A stretch of DNA of 64,000 nucleotides from Rhodopirellula halodulae (GCF_020966775.1 NZ_JAJKFV010000002.1:310001-374000); one strand, 5' to 3'; positions 1 to 9,679 are shown, numbered from the stretch's first letter. Notes: generated by a model from the sequence alone, not told the origin. Numbers and translations: made by a program.

Positions 1-55
1 GATGTGCTGCGGGTTCACAAGAGATTCCAAGCATCTCTCGCATAGAAAAGAGAGG

Positions 56-796
56 TCATCTCGCGACGCACTTTGACACCAGCCAAGCACGCACGTCAAT
101 TGATTCGGCCATCATCAAGTGCGGTTGTCCATCGAATCGAAATCCAAAACCATCGCCCATGGTGTTCAACGCTTCATCGCAAATTGCGGGTGCAAGCTTC
201 CAAGGCGGATGATCGATCTCACCGCGATAGACATCGCCGCGTCGATTGACGCTGTAGAGGCAATACCGAGCGGTCAACCAATGCTCCAGAGAACCCGGCT
301 TGGCTTCCGTATAGTCGCCGGCTGCTCGATAGCTCGCGTCGTACACCGCGGAAGGCTCGCCACGGTGCGTTCGTTCACTTCGGTAAAAGATCTCGCCTTT
401 GGTTCCTCGTGCAAGCGACATTGTGGCGTCCATGTAGGGAAGGTTGAATGTCGCACGAGCCGTACGGACCGCGACTGGACTCTCGGCATCCAGTGAAAAG
501 AACCAAACACCTGGCTTCCCATCGATGGTGACATAGGTCCTCACGTTGAGTTCAAGAAAACGACTCAAGCCGGGAATTGGGGGACATAGTCGCGGGGCAA
601 CGTTCGACATCAGAAACGGAACCACACCCGCCCAGGCTTTCCCTTCACGAGTGTCGAGCGTGATGCCTTGCGGAAGTCGTCTGGCAACAACCTCGGGTTC
701 AATTGGCCAGTGCGCAAACAGCAGCTCCGACCAAGTCATCTTCATCACCCAAGGCTGTCTCGGCAAAGGCCAAGTTCGATCCGATTTATTCTTCAT
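56..796 (-). CDS. DUF2071 (YqjF-like) family protein
   Basis: A 246-residue protein matching the general pattern of the DUF2071/YqjF family: an early W-x-x-LLFAHWP segment (about residues 22-32), a VVPFLMSNVAPR segment (58-69), an ELNVRTYV strand (83-90) and a GVWFFSLDAES strand (96-106). The family has no assigned reaction and its members are cytoplasmic. There is no signal peptide or membrane span. The gene stands alone, and its stop lies 55 bases from the window edge. The ATG start is followed at once by conserved-looking sequence, so it is probably right. The family call comes from recognition of these motifs and no search was run. Confidence 0.75.
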   Translation of the reverse strand: MKNKSDRTWPLPRQPWVMKMTWSELLFAHWPIEPEVVARRLPQGITLDTREGKAWAGVVPFLMSNVAPRLCPPIPGLSRFLELNVRTYVTIDGKPGVWFFSLDAESPVAVRTARATFNLPYMDATMSLARGTKGEIFYRSERTHRGEPSAVYDASYRAAGDYTEAKPGSLEHWLTARYCLYSVNRRGDVYRGEIDHPPWKLAPAICDEALNTMGDGFGFRFDGQPHLMMAESIDVRAWLVSKCVAR

Positions 797-1005
797 GCCT
801 TTCTCCCGACGCTCGTCCGAGTTCCATTGCGATCAAATCGTTCTGTCCAGAACACCGCCAAGTGACCGCCGAATCGTGGGGCAGCCTGCCCAACATAACC
901 GCAAGACCGAACGAATGATTCAGACGCGTCGAAGTTGACCGGTTCTCCCCTTCGCTAAGTCCACGACTGCAACGACAAATCGGTCTACAAACGACCGTCG
1001 GCGTC

Positions 1006-1431
1006 ATGTTCAAGCCAGTCGATTACAATCCTTGGTTGAGAACGAGTCTGGGACTTGCCGTGACTCGAGAAGACTGCTGTGAACGTGTCACCGAAGGCGA
1101 GGAACACAATTTGACGAACCGCGAAATTGACCAAAAGGCGGCGATCATGATCGTTATCGAACACTTCGGAAACATCCCACCAGGCACCAAGTGCTCCGCC
1201 GTGTTCTTTGACTCCGAGAAAATTCGACGGGAGAAAGATTTCCACGCCAGACTGTACAGTGAGAACGGCGTGCATGACGCTGAGGTTTTGCGAACCATGG
1301 TCGATGCAAATGTTCCGGATGAACCTTACTGGTTGGTGTCGCTCAAGACCGGCGATGCAAGCCTCGCACAAGCAACTCGCCTGCACCGCGTCGATGCACG
1401 TACCGGCAAGGTCCTTCCCGAACCGGCTTGA
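1006..1431 (+). CDS. hypothetical protein, 141 aa
   Basis: I do not recognise this protein. It is soluble, acidic and rich in Glu and Asp, with no signal peptide and no membrane span. The reading frame is open from an ATG, and its TGA stop overlaps a possible TTG start of the downstream pyrD-like gene, with the more likely ATG start of that gene only 14 bases further on. This tight spacing on the same strand suggests cotranscription and is the main reason to accept it as real. Its composition is that of an ordinary coding frame. A function cannot be inferred, and a spurious ORF is possible. Confidence 0.5.
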   Translation: MFKPVDYNPWLRTSLGLAVTREDCCERVTEGEEHNLTNREIDQKAAIMIVIEHFGNIPPGTKCSAVFFDSEKIRREKDFHARLYSENGVHDAEVLRTMVDANVPDEPYWLVSLKTGDASLAQATRLHRVDARTGKVLPEPA

Positions 1432-1445
1432 ATCAAACGATCGCG

Positions 1446-2546
1446 ATGTCCTTTTATAAAACGCTCGTTCGGCCGTTGCTCTTTCAACTGAACGCAGAAA
1501 CTGCGCATCACTTTGCTGTCGAAGGATGTCGATGGGCGAGCGTTGTTCCTGGCGTCACACACGTCACGCGGCTGTGTTTGGAATCTCACGATCCCGTCTT
1601 GGAAACCGAAGTCGCCGGCCTCCGGTTTCGCCATCCAATCGGGCTCGCCGCGGGGTGGGACAAAAGCGGGCGAGCGCTGCGAATGTTGGACGCGATGGGA
1701 TTGGGTGCGATTGAAATCGGATCCGTCTCGGCGAGAAGCTCCCAAGGAAATCCAAAACCTCGGCTGTTCCGGCTACCGGAGGAACACGCTGTCATCGTGA
1801 ATTACGGTCTGCCCAATGAGGGTGCCGATGCAGTTGCCTCTCGAGTCGCTTCGCATCGTGGTCGCGTTCCGATTGGAATCAACATCGTCAAAACGAACGA
1901 CGGGCCACACGCTCCGGCTTGCGATGCCGACGAGATTCTGAGCGACTACGAACGAAGCGCAACGTTGCTTCATTCGCATGCTGACTATCTGATGCTGAAT
2001 CTCAGTTGCCCCAATGCCAAAGGCGGCAGGAGCTTCTTCGCTGAACCGGGCAACGTTGAACGATTGTTGCAGCGACTTCAGCCGATGCAGTTGCAAGTGC
2101 CAGTCTTCCTCAAAATCTCGCCGCACGACGAAACCGCTCAATTCGACAGCTTGCTAATGCAATGCGACCGTTTCAAATTCGTTCGTGGATTCTGTTTCAA
2201 CCTGCCGTCGACCAAGCCAAAGATGTCGGTGGCTCCTGAGAGCTTGGTCGACAAACCGGGCGCGGTGGCGGGCCGGCCCGTTGCTTCGTTGATCAACGGA
2301 TGCATCGCGGAGTTGTATCGCCGTATGGATCGCGAAAGATACGCTATCATCGGTGCGGGAGGAGTCTTCACCGCACAAGACGCCTACGACAAGATCCGAC
2401 TGGGGGCTTCGTTCGTTCAGATCTACACGGCCATGATCTACGAAGGTCCCGCCATCACAAAACGCATTTGCCTGGGACTGGCGGAACTGTTGAAACGGGA
2501 CGGTCACAGCAACGTGACCCAAGCCGTGGGCAGCGCGCACGAATGA
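1446..2546 (+). CDS. pyrD: dihydroorotate dehydrogenase-like protein (PyrD family)
   Basis: PyrD-type FMN barrel of 366 residues. It would oxidise dihydroorotate to orotate in pyrimidine synthesis. The N-terminus (residues 4-30, YKTLVRPLLFQL then ETAHHFAVE) matches the membrane-associating helices of quinone-linked class 2 enzymes. FMN-site signatures are GLAAGWDKSG (67-76), NYGLPNEG (119-126), NIVKTND (146-152) and, near the C-terminus, IGAGGVFTAQDAYDKI and ASFVQIYT. At the catalytic-base position the sequence is NLSCPN (C188), as in class 1 enzymes; class 2 enzymes normally have Ser. I chose the ATG that begins MSFYKTL over the upstream in-frame TTG at 1428 because family homology starts there. 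Confidence 0.8.
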   Translation: MSFYKTLVRPLLFQLNAETAHHFAVEGCRWASVVPGVTHVTRLCLESHDPVLETEVAGLRFRHPIGLAAGWDKSGRALRMLDAMGLGAIEIGSVSARSSQGNPKPRLFRLPEEHAVIVNYGLPNEGADAVASRVASHRGRVPIGINIVKTNDGPHAPACDADEILSDYERSATLLHSHADYLMLNLSCPNAKGGRSFFAEPGNVERLLQRLQPMQLQVPVFLKISPHDETAQFDSLLMQCDRFKFVRGFCFNLPSTKPKMSVAPESLVDKPGAVAGRPVASLINGCIAELYRRMDRERYAIIGAGGVFTAQDAYDKIRLGASFVQIYTAMIYEGPAITKRICLGLAELLKRDGHSNVTQAVGSAHE

Positions 2547-2586
2547 GCCTTCGAGGAATCATTCCATTACTGGAGCAGAATCCAAG

Positions 2587-3522
2587 ATGACGAATCAATC
2601 GAACCAGAACCCCGTACGTGAATCGTCGGAATCGCGTCGAAGGTTCATCAAGACAACGTCCGGAATCGTTGCTGCGGGCGCCGTCACATCGCCCAATCTC
2701 GGATGGTCCGATGATGTAGCGGACCGTGCCACGCGAGTGTTGATCGTGGTCGGTCCCAGCAGTCACCCACCAGGCACACATGAGGTCGAGGCGGGAGGCA
2801 GACTGATGAAGCATGCTCTGGAACACATCGAAAACCTATCGGGAATCCACGCGGATGTGGTGGAGGGTTGGCCCGACAAATCCCTTCGCGACACCGCTTC
2901 GACGGTCGTCTTCATCGGTGACTTGTTCCCACCCAACCGCCTTCCCAACGCGCAGCAAAACCTTTCCGAGCTGGACGAAATGATGCGGCGAGGTGTCGGA
3001 ATCGCTTGCATTCATTACGCGACCGGCTTGCTTGGAGACGATGTCACACCCGAAGGCGACCACCCTCTGTTGCGTTGGATGGGTGGCTACTTTGCCAATC
3101 GTTCCTGTCCACATCACGAGTCCTTCGCCCGCGTGTTTCCGAAGGCAACCATCACTCCCGAACCGACGGACCATCCCATCACGCAAGGCTGGAACGAATT
3201 CACGCTTCGCGACGAACCGTATTTCAACAACTACTTCGGCACCGATGAAAACCAACTCGCATCCAATGTGACCGTCCTGGCGACCTCAATGTTGCCACCG
3301 GAAGCCCCCAAACAAGAGACGGTCGCCTGGTGTGTCGAACGACAGGACAGCGGTCGCGGATTTGGCGTCGTGATGCCGCACTACTACAAGAACTGGCGGG
3401 ACGAAGACCTGCGACGACTGATTCTGAACGGAATCGTCTGGAGTGCGAAAATCGAGGTTCCGGCGGAAGGAGTAAAAACCAAGTTGCCAGACCTGGCTGA
3501 CTTCAACCCCAAGGCGATTTAG
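2587..3522 (+). CDS. Tat-exported ThuA-like domain protein
   Basis: A 311-residue secreted protein. The N-terminus has a twin-arginine signal (SRRRFIKTTSG, about residues 17-27, followed by an Ala/Gly-rich hydrophobic stretch), so export should be in the folded state. The rest is a ThuA-like fold, related to class I glutamine amidotransferases: VLIVVGPSSHPPGTHE (about 48-63), a GVGIACIHYATG strand (137-148), DHPLLRWMGGYF (157-168) and HPITQGWNEF. This family is common in planctomycetes near sugar-degradation genes, and its reaction is poorly defined. It begins 40 bases after pyrD on the same strand and could be cotranscribed with it. It converges with the next gene. Confidence 0.78.
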   Translation: MTNQSNQNPVRESSESRRRFIKTTSGIVAAGAVTSPNLGWSDDVADRATRVLIVVGPSSHPPGTHEVEAGGRLMKHALEHIENLSGIHADVVEGWPDKSLRDTASTVVFIGDLFPPNRLPNAQQNLSELDEMMRRGVGIACIHYATGLLGDDVTPEGDHPLLRWMGGYFANRSCPHHESFARVFPKATITPEPTDHPITQGWNEFTLRDEPYFNNYFGTDENQLASNVTVLATSMLPPEAPKQETVAWCVERQDSGRGFGVVMPHYYKNWRDEDLRRLILNGIVWSAKIEVPAEGVKTKLPDLADFNPKAI

Positions 3523-3535
3523 CCTAACGGCTCCG

Positions 3536-3600
3536 AAGGCTCATGGGACAGACGTCCTGAAATTGACAGACATCGGATCAACAGACATGTCCCGAGGCTC
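3536..3600. terminator. imperfect inverted repeat between convergent genes
   Basis: A GGGACA core (near 3545) and a TGTCCC core (near 3588) form an imperfect inverted repeat with partly matching AGGCTC/GAGGCT flanks. It lies in the 80-base gap between two convergent stop codons, so it could serve as a bidirectional terminator. There is no T tract. It could equally be a dispersed repeat. Confidence 0.3.
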
Positions 3601-3602
3601 GG

Positions 3603-4376
3603 TTAAATCCCGTCGAAGTCCAAATCGGCCTCGCGGTCCCATTCCTGTTGAACATACTCACCAGCTTCTTCGGGAACCATCAAATCGAAATTCGGATCTC
3701 GGGCATCGTTGACCGTTTCATACTCGCTTCTCAGCACGTTGGGACGAAACAACAGGTCCTCGTTGGCAACGATCCGAAACCCAAGGCTTGCGAGTTCCCG
3801 ATCTGTCATGTCGGTCCCTCGCCTCCACATCACCGTTGCCGTTTCTCCCGAGAACAGCTTCGATACGGAGTCGATGATCATTCGTTGCCAATCACGCATC
3901 GAAGAGTGGAAGACAGCCCTATGAATGAAGGCCAGACCAAGCACCGGATGATCGATTCCTAGTTCTTTCCGATACTCGGCGCATGCTTCGGTTGGCTCTA
4001 ACATCGCCGAGCAGACATGGTGCCATCCCTGCGAATCAGCATCGCAAACCTCCATTACGTTCATCCCCTCTTCCTCGATCCGTGCGATGTCGAGGTAGTC
4101 GACCGCCAGCCTCGCGGCGACCACTTCGCGATCTTCATTTTCGCTTGACGCACAAATCACGGAGAGCTCATGCGGACGAATGTATCCGTCCGGATCGACG
4201 GGCTTCGGGTAGAAGATTGAACGCGACTCGATTCGCATGAACTGCCTTTCCTGCGAGGTGTAAACTGACAAACCATCATCCACAATCACCCCACTCTTTA
4301 CCACGCGAGATCGCCGCACTCGCTGGCTCAACACGGATTCGATCAACCCGCTCTCACGGAAAATCTCCCCCGACAT
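3603..4376 (-). CDS. hypothetical protein, 257 aa
   Basis: I do not recognise a family. The protein is soluble, with an acidic C-terminus (EWDREADLDFDGI) and no signal peptide or membrane span. Two conserved-looking stretches are LGLAFIHRAVFHSSMRDWQR (about 145-164) and MTDRELASLGFRIVANEDLL (about 189-208). The FIHRAVFHSS..DWQR part is loosely like the end of a GNAT-type helix, but no acetyl-CoA loop is evident, so I make no call. Composition resembles neighbouring genes. It converges with the ThuA-like gene and lies 94 bases downstream of the P-type ATPase on the same strand. Confidence 0.6.
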   Translation of the reverse strand: MSGEIFRESGLIESVLSQRVRRSRVVKSGVIVDDGLSVYTSQERQFMRIESRSIFYPKPVDPDGYIRPHELSVICASSENEDREVVAARLAVDYLDIARIEEEGMNVMEVCDADSQGWHHVCSAMLEPTEACAEYRKELGIDHPVLGLAFIHRAVFHSSMRDWQRMIIDSVSKLFSGETATVMWRRGTDMTDRELASLGFRIVANEDLLFRPNVLRSEYETVNDARDPNFDLMVPEEAGEYVQQEWDREADLDFDGI

Positions 4377-4470
4377 CCGTTCCAGCTGGATGAGTCATCG
4401 CAAGGCCAACTGTCATGCACTGGGGCTCTTTGCATCTTTCAAAGGCTCGGTTTCTGAACCTTCATACGAC

Positions 4471-7182
4471 TCACTGTGAACTTGAGTGAAGCCGCCACTT
4501 ATCGATCTCCGCAAGTGTGTACAAGAGCATCCCGGCGCCGACAGCCAGTGCCCACGGTCGCCAAGTGGTCGGCGCGGTTCCGAAAAGATGATGCATCACC
4601 GGCAGGTAGGTGAAGACCAGTTGTAACCCGACCATCATGGCGATCCCGCACCACAACCAGAGATTGCTGAATAGACCGACGCCAAACATCGAATGCCGAA
4701 GCGACCGGCAATTGAGCAAGTAGAAGGCTTGGCCAATGACGATGACATTCACGGCGGCCGTTCGTGCGGAACTCAGATCGACACCAAGTGACTTCTTGAA
4801 AGCAAACACAAAATACGTTGCCATGACCAATAATCCGCCCACCCACAACGTCCGCCACATCAGCGACTTTGTCAAAATCGCTTCGTTCTGGTCACGTGGT
4901 GGACGGTTCATGATGTCTCGCTCCTTGGGCTCAAACGCAAGCGTCGCGCCGAGCAGAACAGCAGTCGACATGTTGATCCACAAGATCTGCAGCGGCGTGA
5001 TTGGCAACTGGAATCCCAAGAACGCCGACACCAAAATGATGCCTGCTTCTCCAAGATTCGTCGGCAACGTCCAGGCGATGAACTTGATCAAGTTGTCATA
5101 GATTCCTCGACCTTCTTCCACCGCCGCTTCAATGGAGGCGAAATTGTCGTCGGTCAAAATCATGTCCGCGGCTTCCTTGGTCACTTCGGTGCCCGTGATT
5201 CCCATCGCGACACCAATGTTGGCTTGCCGCAGCGCCGGTGCATCATTGACTCCGTCGCCCGTCATCGCGACGACGTGACCACACGACTGCAGGGCCTCGA
5301 CCAACCTCAGTTTCTGAGCCGGTGACACGCGGGCAAACACGGCAGTGTCTTCGACCGATTCGATCAAATCACGATCGGTCATCTCCTCCAACTGAGCTCC
5401 CGTCATTCCAATCAGCGTTTCGGACGACTCGTCGCGGGCGCCTTGCAATCCGAGCTGTTTGGCAATCGCCGTCGCGGTCACGACATGATCGCCGGTGATC
5501 ATCTTGACCTTAATCCCCGCTTGCTGACACGCCGCAACCGCGGTGACCGCCTCGGGACGTGGCGGGTCGATCATGCCCTGCAATCCGAGAAATTCGAGCT
5601 TTTCCTCCAGGTCCTTGTGTTGAAGCGTCACTTGGTCCCGTGGCACAGTCTTGGTGGCCAGCGCCAAGACTCGTTGACCTTGTCCAGCCATGGTCTCAAC
5701 CTGGCGCTCGATGGCGTTCGCATCCAATGGTTTTCCACCGACTGCTGAAACGCAACGCGGCAACAATCGCTCCACCGAGCCTTTAATGTAGACTCGCGAT
5801 TCAGTGTCACAGCGATGAAGTGTCGCCATATATTGATGTTGAGATTCGAACGGCACCGCGTCCAAGCGAGGAGAAGAGAGAGTTTCACCTTTTCGACTGA
5901 ATCCCGCCTTGGCCGAAGAAACCAATAAAGCCGCCTCCGTCGGATCACCTTCGACAATCCAGTGACCCTCGTCGTTTTTGACTAGCCTCGCATCGTTGCA
6001 CAACAATCCGGCTCGCAGGATACCCTGCAGTGTCTCATCTTCCGCCGGCTCGACGGGACGCTCACCAGAATCGGTCACCACTCGAAATCCACCCTCGGGT
6101 TCGTAGCCACTGCCCGAAACAACGTAGCAATTGCCCCCCGCGAAGATCGAACGAACGGTCATTTGGTTCTGGGTCAAGGTTCCCGTCTTGTCCGAGCAAA
6201 CAACCGTGGTGCTGCCGAGCGTTTCCACGGCAGGCAATTTGCGAACGATGGCGCGGCGTTGAGCCAGTCGTGACACGCCAAGAGCGAGTGTCGCGGTGAC
6301 GACGGCGGGCAGACCTTCGGGAATGGCACCAACAGCCAACGCGACAGCGGCCAACAACACTTCGACCGGAGGTGCCCCTCGTAATAAGATTGCGAGAGCC
6401 ACCATTGCGGCCAGCACGAGGATGACCTTCAACAACATGTGACTCAACTCATTGATTCGCCGAACCAACGGAGTTTCCAAGACATCAGCGGACGCGATCA
6501 GGTCATTGATCTGCCCAATCTCGGTTCGATCGCCAGTCGCAACAACGATCCCCACTCCCGTCCCATAAGTGACCAGCGTGGTCGAGAAAGCCATGTTCTT
6601 TCGCTCGGCCAATACCGTGTCCGCCGGAAACACGCTGGTCTCCTTCTCAACCGGAATCGACTCACCTGTCAAAGCGGACTCGTCGATCTGCAAATCTTTC
6701 TCCTTGATCACGCGCAGATCCGCGGGAACTCGATCGCCGGATTGCAACAACACGAGATCGCCCGGAACCAACTCGGAGGCATCAACTTGAGACTTCTCTC
6801 CTCCGCGAATCACAGTAGCTTCGTTGTTCATGATTCGACTGAGTGCGTCGATGGCCTTGAGAGCTTTCGCCTCCTGCATGAACCCAATGACGGCATTGAC
6901 AATCACGACAGCAAAGATCACCGCCGCATCTGCCCACTCGCGCAAAATCAATGTCAACGCAACCGCAGCCAACAAGATGTAAACCAACGGCTGCTGAAAC
7001 TGACGCACCATGATTTGCAGTTTCGTGTCGCCGGCTCGCTGCGTCAGTTCGTTTGAACCGTGCTTGTTGAGTCGCCGACGCACCTCAAGCAAAGCCAGAC
7101 CATATTCCGTATCCGTTTCAAGACGTCTGGCAACATCGTTCAACTCGTGGTCATGCCATATCTCGGTTTGTGGCTTGGGCAT
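4471..7182 (-). CDS. type II cation-translocating P-type ATPase
   Basis: A 903-residue P-type ATPase with all core elements: an N-terminal cation_ATPase_N domain, M1-M2 (about 65-101), actuator motif TGES (172-175), the M4 motif IPEGLPA (287-293), phosphorylation motif DKTGTLT (D331), and the P-domain motifs MITGDH and TGDGVNDAPAL, followed by about six C-terminal helices. It would couple ATP hydrolysis to cation export across the inner membrane. The order and the M4 motif place it in subfamily IIA with SERCA/PMR1-type pumps. M5 keeps N and E (TNLGEAGI), but M6 reads WINMSTAVLL, so the Asp that completes the Ca2+ site in SERCA is Ala. The transported ion is therefore uncertain; a Synechocystis PMA1-type pump is a reasonable comparison. 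Confidence 0.9.
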   Translation of the reverse strand: MPKPQTEIWHDHELNDVARRLETDTEYGLALLEVRRRLNKHGSNELTQRAGDTKLQIMVRQFQQPLVYILLAAVALTLILREWADAAVIFAVVIVNAVIGFMQEAKALKAIDALSRIMNNEATVIRGGEKSQVDASELVPGDLVLLQSGDRVPADLRVIKEKDLQIDESALTGESIPVEKETSVFPADTVLAERKNMAFSTTLVTYGTGVGIVVATGDRTEIGQINDLIASADVLETPLVRRINELSHMLLKVILVLAAMVALAILLRGAPPVEVLLAAVALAVGAIPEGLPAVVTATLALGVSRLAQRRAIVRKLPAVETLGSTTVVCSDKTGTLTQNQMTVRSIFAGGNCYVVSGSGYEPEGGFRVVTDSGERPVEPAEDETLQGILRAGLLCNDARLVKNDEGHWIVEGDPTEAALLVSSAKAGFSRKGETLSSPRLDAVPFESQHQYMATLHRCDTESRVYIKGSVERLLPRCVSAVGGKPLDANAIERQVETMAGQGQRVLALATKTVPRDQVTLQHKDLEEKLEFLGLQGMIDPPRPEAVTAVAACQQAGIKVKMITGDHVVTATAIAKQLGLQGARDESSETLIGMTGAQLEEMTDRDLIESVEDTAVFARVSPAQKLRLVEALQSCGHVVAMTGDGVNDAPALRQANIGVAMGITGTEVTKEAADMILTDDNFASIEAAVEEGRGIYDNLIKFIAWTLPTNLGEAGIILVSAFLGFQLPITPLQILWINMSTAVLLGATLAFEPKERDIMNRPPRDQNEAILTKSLMWRTLWVGGLLVMATYFVFAFKKSLGVDLSSARTAAVNVIVIGQAFYLLNCRSLRHSMFGVGLFSNLWLWCGIAMMVGLQLVFTYLPVMHHLFGTAPTTWRPWALAVGAGMLLYTLAEIDKWRLHSSSQ

Positions 7183-7695
7183 CTGATTGTTCGCTCGTGA
7201 GTCGAGCGTCCTTCATGAGAAAGTAACATCTCAAACGAAATTCGCAGTCGTCTTGCCGCGACTATTTTGCGTGTCAAAAGTCTCCGCACCAAGGCCGCTC
7301 ATCTCGCATAGCGTGATCGGCAACAGCCGATTGATTCACGCCGTGAGCATAAAGTGCGTCGACAGACCGAAAGTTTAATCGGCATAAAGCTGCGTGTTGA
7401 ATTGTTCGGCCATCTTCGTCGATCAATGGTGCAATGACGCTGCCAGCGACCCAGAAATCAATCTCCATGCTCCCATGCCTGCTGTGCGTTTCGACCGCTG
7501 GCAGCAACAAAACAACCTGCGAGTCTCAAAGTGAGCATGGAACATGCATTTCGGACGCAAAGACTCCTGTAGATTTGCTTCATGAACGAATGCGATATGG
7601 CGGTAAGCCAGTAACTCTCGTCATATCGCTTGCCCGACCGATGGGTTACAAATCAGGCTCCGCTACTTCCCTCGACACGAGTTTGGCGAGTGTTC
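7183..7695. other. intergenic region without a supported gene
   Basis: About 510 bases between the divergent ATPase and GltS genes. It should carry both promoters. Short frames are open on both strands (for example 7274-7510 minus), but none has recognisable content, a good ribosome site or conserved-looking motifs. I see no repeat or hairpin of note. Confidence 0.5.
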
Positions 7696-8916
7696 ATGCC
7701 CGAATCTCAAGTCTTCACAATTGACGCGACATGGACGGCCATTGTTGCAATCATGGTTCTTTACCTCGGGCGAACACTCACGTCACGCATCCGCGTTCTG
7801 CGAGACTTCAATATCCCCGATGCCGTTTGCGGTGGTTTGGTGTGCAGCCTGGTTGTCGCGATCTTAGTTTGGACTCGAGGCATCGAGTTCTCGTTTGACC
7901 TGAGCCTTCGCGACCTGCTGTTGCTTCTATTCTTTAGCACCGTGGGATTGTCGGCCAAACTCCGAACGCTGATCAATGGTGGCAAGTCGCTCGCCATTTT
8001 GGTCGTGTGCGCGGTCGGCTTTCTCATCCTGCAAGACTTGGCCGGAATCGGCGTCGCGATGTTGCTGGGTGCTGATCCTGCCTACGGACTACTCGCGGGC
8101 AGCATCGCGTTTGCTGGTGGCCATGGTTCGGCCATCTCCTACGGTCAACTTGCCGTTGACCAGGGTTTGCCAGGGGCGTTGGAACTGGGACTGGCCTGCG
8201 CAACATTTGGCCTGATTGCCGGTGGACTGATCGGCGGCCCAATCGCCAAATTTTTGATCTCACGAAACCAACTTTCGGGCGACCGGACTGCGCAGGAATG
8301 CGTTCCCGGTCCCGAGGAAACCGAGGCCGCCGGCCATGTCACGCTGGCGGGCATGCTCGACTCAATTCTGGCATTGGCAATTTGTCTGGCCGCCGGTTCA
8401 TTGGTAAACGATTGGCTGGCAAATCATTCGTCGCTGCCATTGCCCGGATTTCTGACGGCGATGTTTGTGGGGATCCTCATCGCCAATGGATTGGACGTGC
8501 TTGGCAAGAGCGTCGACAAACCTGCGATCAGTTTGTGCAGCGATGTTAGCTTGCAACTCTTCCTGGCGATGAGCCTGATGAGCTTGCAGTTGTGGACGTT
8601 GTCGGGTGCCCTGGGGCCGCTTCTGCTGGTGCTACTGGTGCAGATCACAGTGATGGTTGCCGTCTCACTGTTGGTTGTCTTCCCAGCGATGGGGCGAGAC
8701 TACGACGCCGCCGTGATCGCCGCGGGTTTTTCAGGTTTGGGCTTGGGTGCGACTCCCGTTGGTATCGCGAACATGCACGCGGTAACGGCGAAGTTCGGTG
8801 CTTCACCAAAAGCGTTCTTGGTGGTGCCGTTGGTCGGTGCGTTTTTCTTGGACATCGCCAACGCAGCCATCATCCAAGCATTCCTGGCCAGCCCACTCTT
8901 CACTGCAACCAGTTAA
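7696..8916 (+). CDS. gltS: sodium/glutamate symporter, GltS family
   Basis: A 406-residue polytopic membrane protein of the GltS (ESS) family, which imports glutamate with Na+. Two pseudo-symmetric halves are visible. Hydrophobic spans start with TAIVAIMVLYLGRTL, and the first re-entrant region holds the family-typical Gly-rich FAGGHGSAISYG (about 135-146). The second half carries GFSGLGLGATPVGIANM near residue 350, the matching Gly-rich loop. The length is close to the usual 400 residues. The longer frame from 7630 adds 22 polar residues not expected in the family, so the ATG at 7696 (MPESQVFTID) is preferred. It is followed by a 210-base gap without features. Confidence 0.85.
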   Translation: MPESQVFTIDATWTAIVAIMVLYLGRTLTSRIRVLRDFNIPDAVCGGLVCSLVVAILVWTRGIEFSFDLSLRDLLLLLFFSTVGLSAKLRTLINGGKSLAILVVCAVGFLILQDLAGIGVAMLLGADPAYGLLAGSIAFAGGHGSAISYGQLAVDQGLPGALELGLACATFGLIAGGLIGGPIAKFLISRNQLSGDRTAQECVPGPEETEAAGHVTLAGMLDSILALAICLAAGSLVNDWLANHSSLPLPGFLTAMFVGILIANGLDVLGKSVDKPAISLCSDVSLQLFLAMSLMSLQLWTLSGALGPLLLVLLVQITVMVAVSLLVVFPAMGRDYDAAVIAAGFSGLGLGATPVGIANMHAVTAKFGASPKAFLVVPLVGAFFLDIANAAIIQAFLASPLFTATS

Positions 8917-9127
8917 GCCAAACGTTCAAGGCGAAACATGGATCCGTTTCGCGTTGCACCCCGGTTCGAAGCGGGAGCAACAACACTGGTCCGAACCATT
9001 CCAAGGCCGAAGCACAACTGCTAAACCACGCAACGCAGCGACTTGGACATTGCAGGTGCAGCCCGCGAGGGACCTTGGTGATGTAGGGACAGTCAAGCTT
9101 GACTCGCGTGTCGGTGGCCCGATGCAG

Positions 9128-9679
9128 TCAAGCTTTCAGCTCAACCGACTGGACCGACTGACGTGGCGTCGACACGTACACGATGGCTTCCTGCCCTGCC
9201 AAACCAGATTGCTGCAGCAATTGAAAGTGATCATACCGTTCGATTTGGAACCGATGACCGTCAATACCAACATATCGATGCAGTAACTTTTCGTGCCGCA
9301 GCGAGAACAACTGGATCTTGCCTTTGACCGGGAAAACTTTCCCCTCCCGAAGAGTTCGCTTCATCCGATACCGGTGAGACAGAACGAAGCCCCACAGAAC
9401 CAGACCGAAGAACGCCGTCGCCCCAACGTACGCCGACAAAGACCGAATCCCCAAAGCACCGGTGCGAAGCATCTCTGCACAGAAGCCCAAGAATGCTAAG
9501 CCAAACACAACCGAGAAGGCTACCCAGGCGAAACGGCAATTTTCAAAGTGGGAATCGGCGACCCGTTCCTTCTGAGCTGCCGACAACTCGCCGGACTGAT
9601 TGGCTGCTAAATCCGATTGAGAAAATTCGAAGACCGTTTCCAGTACCGCTTGTCGTTTGAGCAGATCGTCATCCACCAT
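9128..9679 (-). CDS. two-span membrane protein of unknown function
   Basis: About 183 residues with two transmembrane segments (FAWVAFSVVFGLAFLGFC and VGATAFFGLVLWGFVLSH) separated by a short loop. A cytoplasmic, basic C-terminal half resembles a small beta-rich domain (GKVFPVKGKIQLFSLRHEKL). I do not recognise a family. The start at 9679 (MVDDDLLKRQ) is chosen over the ATG at 9760 because AAAGGGGA precedes it at ribosome-site spacing. No neighbour suggests a role. Confidence 0.6.
   Translation of the reverse strand: MVDDDLLKRQAVLETVFEFSQSDLAANQSGELSAAQKERVADSHFENCRFAWVAFSVVFGLAFLGFCAEMLRTGALGIRSLSAYVGATAFFGLVLWGFVLSHRYRMKRTLREGKVFPVKGKIQLFSLRHEKLLHRYVGIDGHRFQIERYDHFQLLQQSGLAGQEAIVYVSTPRQSVQSVELKA

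Noticed and set aside
7274..7510. 78-residue ORF in the ATPase-GltS gap
   Set aside because: No ribosome site, no family match, and the gap must hold two divergent promoters.
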